A stretch of DNA of 5,775 nt from JAJBWD01 sp041821285 (GTDB lineage Bacteria; Bacillota; Clostridia; Clostridiales; Clostridiaceae). The stretch spans positions 1 through 5,775 of the forward strand of contig JBGUER010000174.1 of assembly GCA_041821285.1 (NCBI GenBank), given 5' to 3'. Below the pieces are notes generated by a model, which did not search any database, was not told the origin of the DNA, and was given only the letters and a program-made list of their open reading frames with translations. The position numbers and the translations under genes were made by a program. Shown piece after piece: positions 1-4,381 of this stretch. Position 1 is the first letter of the stretch, and each line of letters begins with the position of its first letter.

Positions 1-37
1 TAGACACCGTTCTCTTGTTAAATTTCTATTTTAAATG

Positions 38-73
38 AAACATTGCACTAAATTATTCTATAGTGCAATGTTT
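38..73 (+). terminator. Probable terminator hairpin of an upstream gene
   Basis: A perfect 13-bp inverted repeat (AAACATTGCACTA and TAGTGCAATGTTT) encloses a 10-base loop. The plus-strand side runs into TTTGTATGTT, a weak T-tract. The opposite strand also has a T-containing tail (TTTCATTTTA-like), so it could work in either direction. No gene is visible between it and the left edge, so it most likely ends a gene outside the window. An operator is the main alternative, because the stem is A+T-rich and the T-tract is interrupted. Confidence 0.45.
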
Positions 74-296
74 GTATGTTGTAGAGACGATTTAAGGGCA
101 TTTAAATGGAGGTTAGGATTATTAGTACCTAGAGGATGAATATCTGATTAGAAGTTGTATTTATATTTTAGAATATAAAATATAAACAGGTTGAATTAAT
201 ATTCAAATGGTTATTTTGTTTAAAGTAGGGTAAACCATATAAACTAAAAATATATATTTTAAAATGTTTGCTACTTACTTTTTTGAATTTTAGTAG
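74..296. other. Gene-poor A+T-rich leader region
   Basis: No open frame of useful length with a ribosome binding site is present. An ATG at 106 gives only eight codons. Two small symmetric sequences can be seen: an all-A/T 11-bp hairpin at 160-186 with loop GAATA, and TTGAAT-TAAT-ATTCAA at 192-207. The second could be an operator for the gene at 339, but its sequence is common in A+T-rich DNA. Nothing else is identifiable. Confidence 0.4.
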
Positions 297-302
297 TATA
301 AT
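297..302 (+). promoter_or_regulatory. Candidate -10 box (TATAAT) for the 91-codon gene
   Basis: A perfect TATAAT lies 36 bases before the ATG at 339, a normal 5'-leader distance. No good TTGACA-like box sits 16-18 bases upstream; TTACTT at 275-280 is the best placed and matches poorly. In DNA this rich in A and T a chance TATAAT is likely, so the call is weak. Confidence 0.3.
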
Positions 303-338
303 TACAATATATTAGAATAAAGGAGTGAATATATACCA

Positions 339-614
339 ATGCAACCTTTTAATTATCGAGATATAGGAAAAAAATACAATGAGTCCAAAAATATAGCTGA
401 AAAAATTTTATCCAAGAACTGTCCTATCACTTTTGTAGAGGGTAATGTCGATGTCTTAGAAAAACTTTCTGCTCTAGAACAGGAAATCACCACGGATCTA
501 AAAAATCTTAAAGAAAATTCTGATGAAAGACCAAAATATGAAAACATGTTGAATGAAATTAAACCATTAAAAGAGGATTTATCCAAATTTGTTAAGAAAT
601 TATACAAAAGATAA
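339..614 (+). CDS. Small charged helical protein, unknown function
   Basis: This encodes 91 residues of no family that I recognise. The start is well supported: AAAGGAGTG at 319-327 is a good Shine-Dalgarno sequence about 12 bases before the ATG, slightly far but clear. A terminator follows the stop at 612-614. The protein has no signal peptide, membrane segment or cysteine-based metal site; its one cysteine is near residue 28. From about residue 38 to the end it is rich in Lys, Glu and Leu, with hydrophobic residues spaced as in amphipathic helices or a short coiled coil, and it ends in a basic KKLYKR. Such composition fits a cytoplasmic protein-protein adaptor, antitoxin-like partner or phage-type accessory protein, but nothing in the sequence selects one. 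It has its own terminator, so it is probably monocistronic and not co-transcribed with the gene at 811. Confidence 0.8.
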   Translation: MQPFNYRDIGKKYNESKNIAEKILSKNCPITFVEGNVDVLEKLSALEQEITTDLKNLKENSDERPKYENMLNEIKPLKEDLSKFVKKLYKR

Positions 615-650
615 ACTATATTTTAATTATAAACTAAAAAAGAATACTCA

Positions 651-690
651 GAAAAGTAAGGTATAAAAAATACACCTTACTCTTTTTTTA
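651..690 (+). terminator. Rho-independent terminator after the 91-codon gene
   Basis: The stem AGTAAGGT (655-662) pairs perfectly with ACCTTACT (674-681) around an 11-base loop, followed at once by C and seven T residues (683-689). It lies about 40 bases after the stop codon at 612-614. It separates the small gene from the large gene at 811. Confidence 0.8.
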
Positions 691-698
691 TTTAAAAA

Positions 699-733
699 AC
701 ACTCGCTAAATAGATGAAATTTTCCGCCTAAAT
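699..733 (+). repeat. Two degenerate direct copies of the CGCTAAATAG repeat motif
   Basis: AACACTCGCTAAATAG (699-714 region) and TTTTCCGCCTAAAT (720-733) both resemble the arms of the palindrome at 3169-3205. The first matches the complement of that palindrome's right arm with one base missing. The second matches its left arm with one extra C. Here the two units run in the same direction, whereas at 3169-3205 they are inverted, so these look like decayed or rearranged copies of one dispersed element. Confidence 0.5.
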
Positions 734-735
734 TA

Positions 736-765
736 TTGGTAATATTTAATTATAAAGAGTAATAT
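736..765 (+). promoter_or_regulatory. Weak candidate promoter for the HEPN/SEC-C gene
   Basis: TTGGTA at 736-741 and TAATAT at 760-765 are separated by 18 bases, resembling a vegetative sigma-factor promoter. The -10 box ends 45 bases before the ATG at 811. Placement after the upstream terminator fits an independent promoter, but both boxes deviate from consensus and A+T-rich DNA gives many such matches. Confidence 0.27.
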
Positions 766-810
766 TAACTATATTAAAATAACAAAGAAAATAAACAATG
801 GGGTGTAATA

Positions 811-2478
811 ATGGATTGTTTAGCGTGTTGTAAAAATAAATACTATTCGCAAGATAATTATGCATTTATTCTTGCACAAGTACAAAAAAAATTAAATAAG
901 AACATTACTATGATTATTCCTGAAATGTTATGTATTTTTGAAGATACAATAAATAAAGAACCAAGTTGTTATTGGAACATGGAAGTGTATCAACAAACTT
1001 TTAATCAGTTAGATAGCTTGAATATTGATCATAATAACAATATTCAATTAAACGATGAAATAATTGAATATTTTTTAATTGGATACCATACATATCAACA
1101 AATTACAGAAATTATCAACGATCTAAGTAAACTCAATGATAATCCTGAAATAAAAAATCGACTTTATCGTATTCCAACTTATATCTCAATTGTCGAAGGA
1201 TGTTTAACGAATTTATTTAGAATTATTACTTTAATATTAGACCAAATTTCATCAAAAGATTATGCATCTGCCCAAAAATTAAATCCTATATGTGAAATAC
1301 TTAAAAGTAATGGTTTTGATAAATTAGTTGCTGATGTAGACATAGATATTAGAAATGCAATTAATCATGGTGGAATAATATTTAAAGATGGTGGTAGAAA
1401 AATAGATTTTCAATATAACAAAAACGGACAACCAAAAGTTAAAGAAATATCTATATATGAATTTAATAATTTAATAGATAAAGTATATGACACAACAAGT
1501 GGTGTATTGCTTGGAATAATTACTTTTATTAATTCACATAAATCCTTAATTTCAATTGATAAGAATAAAAAACTATATGTTTCATTTTGTTGGATGGAAT
1601 TAGAATTTAGTATTCCTGGTATACGAATTAAAAGCGTCAGTGAAAGTCCTGATAACAAACAGATCAATATAGATATTGTAATTGATAATACAGATAAAAC
1701 ATATATTCAACAAATATCTATTATGTTATCAATTTTAGTATATGATAGATATAATGATTTTGAAAAATATATGTTTTTCTTTAGTAATGAAAGACTTCAA
1801 ACTAGTTGGGTTCGGTTTACTAATCAAGAAATTCATGATATGAATACTTCAACACGTACATTTGTTGAAGTATTAAATGTTGTTTTAGCAAGAAAAGATT
1901 GTATTATTTTTGATTCTTCAACAGAACCAGTAGATTTGCAAGAGATAAAATACTATAGATTTCCTAACTTCTCAAAATCTGGGTATAAAATAAATCAAAT
2001 CGAAGATTCTAGTATAAAGGATAGAAAAAGATTAAGAGCCCATTTATTTATTGGAGATATTTCAGATAAAGAAAAAATATTGGAGATTATTCAAAAGAGT
2101 ATCAATTGGTTGAAAACTATTAAAAATGTTCCTTCCCCGACGTTACCATATAAATATGGAAGTATAGATGCAGATACACTTTACATTAATGTATATAGAA
2201 ATGATAATAGAAAAAACAAAGAATTGCTTCCTAATAATAAAAATTTTGTATGTTTTGTTGATTATAATATTGATGGAGAGACTACTTTAGTTAAAGGCGG
2301 TTTACCTACTAGTATTTGGACAAAATTTTATCATGAAAAAATTAAAAATATACAAATTGCTTGGAGAGAAAATAAATATTGTATAAGAAAAGTAAAAAAA
2401 ATTGGTCGAAATGATCCTTGCCCGTGTGGAAGTGGTAAGAAATACAAGAACTGTTGTAAAGATAAAAATCAGTTTTAG
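811..2478 (+). CDS. SEC-C metal-binding protein with a HEPN-type R-N-x3-H motif
   Basis: This encodes 555 residues. The C-terminus (532-550) is a textbook SEC-C motif, GRNDPCPCGSGKKYKNCCK, with zinc ligands C537, C539, C548 and C549. In SecA this module binds zinc and contacts ribosomes or SecB; it is also attached to many unrelated bacterial proteins. Residues 181-186 read R-N-A-I-N-H within a helical stretch (about 85-245). This matches the catalytic Rx4H signature of HEPN ribonucleases, where a polar residue commonly follows the Arg. Residues about 255-310 look beta-rich, and 400-500 are mixed and unassigned. The N-terminus has a second cysteine cluster, C3, C6 and C7. No signal peptide or clear membrane segment is seen, so it should be cytoplasmic. 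GGGGTG at 800-805 precedes the ATG; a nearby ATG at 798 is out of frame. HEPN assignment is an inference from one motif; SEC-C is firm. HEPN proteins often act in phage defence or toxin systems, but no known partner gene is adjacent. Confidence 0.9.
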   Translation: MDCLACCKNKYYSQDNYAFILAQVQKKLNKNITMIIPEMLCIFEDTINKEPSCYWNMEVYQQTFNQLDSLNIDHNNNIQLNDEIIEYFLIGYHTYQQITEIINDLSKLNDNPEIKNRLYRIPTYISIVEGCLTNLFRIITLILDQISSKDYASAQKLNPICEILKSNGFDKLVADVDIDIRNAINHGGIIFKDGGRKIDFQYNKNGQPKVKEISIYEFNNLIDKVYDTTSGVLLGIITFINSHKSLISIDKNKKLYVSFCWMELEFSIPGIRIKSVSESPDNKQINIDIVIDNTDKTYIQQISIMLSILVYDRYNDFEKYMFFFSNERLQTSWVRFTNQEIHDMNTSTRTFVEVLNVVLARKDCIIFDSSTEPVDLQEIKYYRFPNFSKSGYKINQIEDSSIKDRKRLRAHLFIGDISDKEKILEIIQKSINWLKTIKNVPSPTLPYKYGSIDADTLYINVYRNDNRKNKELLPNNKNFVCFVDYNIDGETTLVKGGLPTSIWTKFYHEKIKNIQIAWRENKYCIRKVKKIGRNDPCPCGSGKKYKNCCKDKNQF

Positions 2479-2815
2479 AGGGTAATCTCCTTACTATTAA
2501 TAAAAAAATTATGCACTTTATTGATCCCTTTTCGCAAGAATTTCACAAGCTCATCAGTAGGTTTAACCTAGAAGGGAGGATGGCAATTTGTATTGGTATG
2601 ATGCTACATGCGATGTCAAAAGCCCTATTCAAGAATATAAGTATGTTTTTCATAGGCAACACCTCTCCCTCCATCAATAAATTACCAATAGCATTTAATA
2701 TGACTAAAATTAAGCTTGTCATCATCAGACCTGGTACGCCATCCCCAAGTGACACAAAAGTGTTTCGACAATAAATATTAACCATAATATAAAAAATCAA
2801 CTTATAAATAATCAT
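2475..2815 (-). pseudogene. Possible remnant of a hydrophobic (permease-like) protein gene
   Basis: A minus-strand frame stays open for 90 codons (2815 to 2543) in a stretch less A+T-rich than its surroundings. It encodes hydrophobic, membrane-like sequence such as LGDGVPGLMMTSLILVILN and SIIPIQIAILPSRLN. A single-base deletion near 2565 would join it to a second protein-like stretch, KPTDELVKFLRKGINKV, ending at 2475-2477. The 2815 ATG has no ribosome binding site, so an original gene would have started elsewhere. Inside it, GGAGGGAGAGGTG (2660-2673) precedes an ATG at 2653 that opens a 36-codon hydrophobic peptide; this could be a real small gene or a coincidence. The complementary plus frame (2511-2774) is also open but has no ribosome binding site and reads less like protein. 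I do not recognise the family. Confidence 0.3.
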
Positions 2816-3071
2816 TATTTTAGAAGATTACGACATTCTTAAAATTCATAGAAGATATTTATTTTCTGAATTTTAAATTACAAACATTATAAACATCGCA
2901 AGCCACCAATTATATACATAATAATACAAAACAATTATATCACAATTTTTCTTATTTTTCTTATGCTGACATTCAGTTGCAAATAACTTTTTATTATACA
3001 ACAAACCCTTATTTTAATAACATTCCAAACTAATCTCAACCCACAGAACTCTACATTTTCCATTTTACCTT

Positions 3072-3171
3072 ATCCACTCTCCCCTATAACCAACTCCAGG
3101 AGTGGACACAGCCAAGAATGGCTTGTCCACTCCGTCCTTTTTTAAACCTATAGTTAATCCACCCCTATAAC
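3072..3171. repeat. Short direct repeats flanking a terminator
   Basis: ATCCAC-TCT-CCCCTATAAC at 3072-3090 and ATCCAC-CCCTATAAC at 3157-3171 are near-identical apart from a few bases in the middle. They sit on either side of the terminator hairpin at 3099-3143. They may reflect a local duplication or ends of an inserted segment. They are short, so chance is not excluded. Confidence 0.35.
3099..3143 (+). terminator. Strong Rho-independent terminator
   Basis: GGAGTGGACA (3099-3108) pairs perfectly with TGTCCACTCC (3124-3133). After one bulged C, AGCC (3110-3113) pairs with GGCT (3120-3123) around the loop AAGAAT. GTCC and six T residues (3138-3143) follow. The T-run exists only on the plus strand, so it terminates rightward transcription. 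The nearest intact rightward gene ends more than 600 bases upstream at 2478, so either that transcript is long or the original partner gene has decayed. Confidence 0.85.
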
Positions 3172-3205
3172 ATTTCCGCTAAATAGCGCTATTTAGCGAA
3201 GTGTT
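3169..3205. repeat. Large palindrome built on CGCTAAATAGC
   Basis: Positions 3177-3198 are a perfect 22-bp palindrome whose halves are CGCTAAATAGC and its complement. With C3176 bulged out, the symmetry continues through AACATTT (3169-3175) and AAGTGTT (3199-3205), including one G-T pair. No T-run follows on either strand, so it is not a standard terminator. It lies between converging transcription units and shares its arm sequence with 699-733, which fits a dispersed REP-like element. A dyad operator is the alternative. Confidence 0.7.
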
Positions 3206-3235
3206 ACATGACTGTAGTTACTGATACCACAGACT

Positions 3236-3264
3236 CATTTCGGGAAACTTTGTTTCACGAAGTG
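3236..3264. repeat. Second hairpin with the same end sequences as the palindrome
   Basis: CATTTCGGGAAAC and GTTTCACGAAGTG form a 13-position stem around the loop TTT, with one G-A mismatch and one G-T pair. It begins with CATTTC and ends with CGAAGTG, exactly as the palindrome at 3171-3203 does, while the interior is different. No T-run follows, so a terminator is unlikely. It is probably a related palindromic repeat unit. Confidence 0.6.
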
Positions 3265-3315
3265 CATTTTAATCTATATTTAAATTAGAAATTGAACCTA
3301 TATTCGAAATGGATA

Positions 3316-3383
3316 CAAGAAAAAACAGCCTTTCGTTAAAGGTCTTGGTGGGTGGAACGGTTAAGAGAGCTTTATCGAAAGGC
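3316..3383 (-). terminator. Long hairpin with T-run, probable leftward terminator
   Basis: CGAAAGGC at 3376-3383 pairs with GCCTTTCG at 3328-3335, and the pairing continues inward (CTTTA with TAAAG, AAGA with TCTT) with small bulges, around a loop of about 16 bases. Read on the minus strand, the hairpin is followed by TGTTTTTTCTTG (3316-3327), a good U-run. It is well placed to end transcripts of the leftward ligase-carrier operon and its trailing pseudogene. Confidence 0.6.
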
Positions 3384-3442
3384 GTGCTTATAAGATAAAC
3401 TGGATTGAAGATTTTGTGAGTGCAGCCTTTCCGGTGGGTAGC
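3326..3442. repeat. Two related copies of CAGCCTTTC...GGTGGGT
   Basis: CAGCCTTTC at 3326-3334 is followed by GGTGGGT at 3347-3353. The same two blocks recur much closer together at 3423-3431 and 3433-3439. The first copy carries the hairpin arm of the leftward terminator and the second lacks it. A partial duplication of a dispersed element would explain this; the blocks are short, so the claim is modest. Confidence 0.35.
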
Positions 3443-3526
3443 ATTATTTATCAAGAGTGTTATCACATAAATATTTTTTATCATTAACATCTGCGTAATT
3501 TCAATATATTTTTAATAATATTACAA

Positions 3527-3992
3527 TTATGTATCACTATCTCTTTTTTTTATTCCATTTAAAGTGAGTAATATTTGGCCATCACTAATATTAGGTAAGC
3601 CTGTTCCGAATCTTCCGTTATAACCTAGCTTAGTTTCTTTTTCAACTGCAGCTTTTTCGATTTTCCACTCAACACCAAAAGCTAAATTTGAAATAATATA
3701 ATTAAAAGTATAATCTGAAAATTTGTCATCAGATAAGATATTTCATTTTTTCATATTATTAGATTCTTCACCCTTAATCAACACGTCTGATTTAGTTATT
3801 ACCTAAGTTTCATAGTTCTCTAGCGCATCTTGTACGTTTTCAGAGAATCCAGCTGTAGTTTCTAAAAAACCTGTCTTTACTTCAATGCCAACTTATAAAT
3901 GTTATCATTTGAAAATAACTGTATTAATGAATATTTTTCGTGTTTTGCGAGCTCTATCCCATTAATCGCGTTCATTTCTAAATTAAAGAAAT
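3527..3992 (-). pseudogene. Decayed gene of unknown family (frameshift plus two stops)
   Basis: Leftward reading from just after the carrier protein's stop gives protein-like sequence, including MNAINGIELAKHEKYS from an ATG at 3975. It hits a stop at 3877-3879. Restoring one G near 3888 changes KLALK-stop into YKLGIEVKTGF and opens the next frame. That frame then has an in-frame TAG (3803-3805) and TGA (3743-3745), both plausibly former Trp codons (ENYET-stop-VITKSD, NMKK-stop-NILSDD), and ends at TAA 3527-3529. The repaired product would have about 150 residues and contain SNLAFGVEWKIEKAAVEKE and LGYNGRFGTGLPNISDGQ. No ribosome binding site precedes 3975 and the frame is open before it, so the 5' end may be missing too. 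I do not recognise the family. A D-x7-E-V-K pattern near residue 24 faintly recalls PD-(D/E)xK nucleases but is not enough for an assignment. Confidence 0.7.
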
Positions 3993-4268
3993 TTATTTAC
4001 AAACAGTCTCCCACTCGCTTCTTTTATGTAATAATAATTCATTTATTAGCTCACAAAATTCTTTAAATGTAATATCTCCATCTATATTTAAATATTCGTC
4101 ATCAATTTCAATTTCTAAGGCATTTTCTATATCACATATAATATATATATAGCTCAGAGAATCTATTACCAAATCATCAATTAGATATGTTTTGTCTGTA
4201 ATTTCAATTTCATTTATTTTATGTTTCTTTATAATTTTTTTTATTGTTTTTTCTACATTTTCTACCAT
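3993..4268 (-). CDS. Stand-alone acyl carrier protein
   Basis: This encodes 91 residues of the phosphopantetheine-binding carrier family. The attachment site is clear: LIDDLVIDSLSYIYI at 29-43, with S37 in the D-S-L motif at the start of helix II. It is followed by the acidic helix region and IEIDDEYLN (53-61) as in typical acyl carriers. A family-conserved serine-carrying loop, acidic surface and a final helix (about 67-80) are all present, so it should be functional once modified by a phosphopantetheinyl transferase. It is longer than usual (about 77-82) by a polar tail, HKRSEWETVCK. AAGGAGGA (4275-4282) sits 6 bases before the ATG, a near-ideal site. It follows the ligase gene on the same strand after 113 bases. 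Divergence from the housekeeping fatty-acid carrier sequence and this context suggest a dedicated carrier for the ligase's acyl product. A DltC-like or peptidyl carrier role is possible. Confidence 0.92.
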   Translation of the reverse strand: MVENVEKTIKKIIKKHKINEIEITDKTYLIDDLVIDSLSYIYIICDIENALEIEIDDEYLNIDGDITFKEFCELINELLLHKRSEWETVCK

Positions 4269-4342
4269 TTAATTTCCTCCTTATTTAGTACTTTGGGTTT
4301 TATAAAGTTAAAAATATAACAAATTAATAATATATATTAAAA

Positions 4343-4370
4343 ATATTATTTCTTGTAAATATATATTCAA
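4343..4370 (-). promoter_or_regulatory. Weak candidate internal promoter before the carrier gene
   Basis: On the minus strand TTGAAT (4365-4370) and TAATAT (4343-4348) are 16 bases apart, in the 113-base gap between ligase and carrier genes. The gap is long for a tight operon and has no hairpin terminator, so readthrough plus a local promoter is conceivable. The gap is almost entirely A and T, which makes chance matches likely. Confidence 0.2.
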
Positions 4371-4381
4371 AAGTAATTATA

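Noticed and set aside
160..186. 11-bp hairpin with loop GAATA
   Set aside because: The stem is only A-T pairs and the base composition makes such symmetry common; no terminator or known RNA feature fits.
353..607. 84-codon minus-strand open frame
   Set aside because: It lies fully opposite the 339-614 gene, which has a ribosome binding site and terminator; the antisense frame has neither.
798..810. Alternative ATG for the HEPN/SEC-C gene at 798
   Set aside because: It is out of frame with the 811 gene and overlaps the Shine-Dalgarno bases.
1410..1667. 85-codon minus-strand open frame
   Set aside because: It is antisense inside the 555-codon gene and has no separate signals.
811..2478. SecA or a SecA fragment
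   Set aside because: Only the short C-terminal zinc motif matches SecA; there are no Walker motifs or other SecA domains in the other 530 residues.
2511..2774. 87-codon plus-strand open frame
   Set aside because: No ribosome binding site precedes the ATG, and it is the complement of the more protein-like minus-strand frame.
3072..3264. CRISPR array
   Set aside because: The repeats here are few, differ in interior sequence and are not regularly spaced with unique spacers; no cas gene is present.
3269..3490. 73-codon minus-strand open frame
   Set aside because: No ribosome binding site; it runs straight through the T-tailed hairpin at 3316-3383 and the CAGCCTTTC repeats, so structure explains it better than coding.
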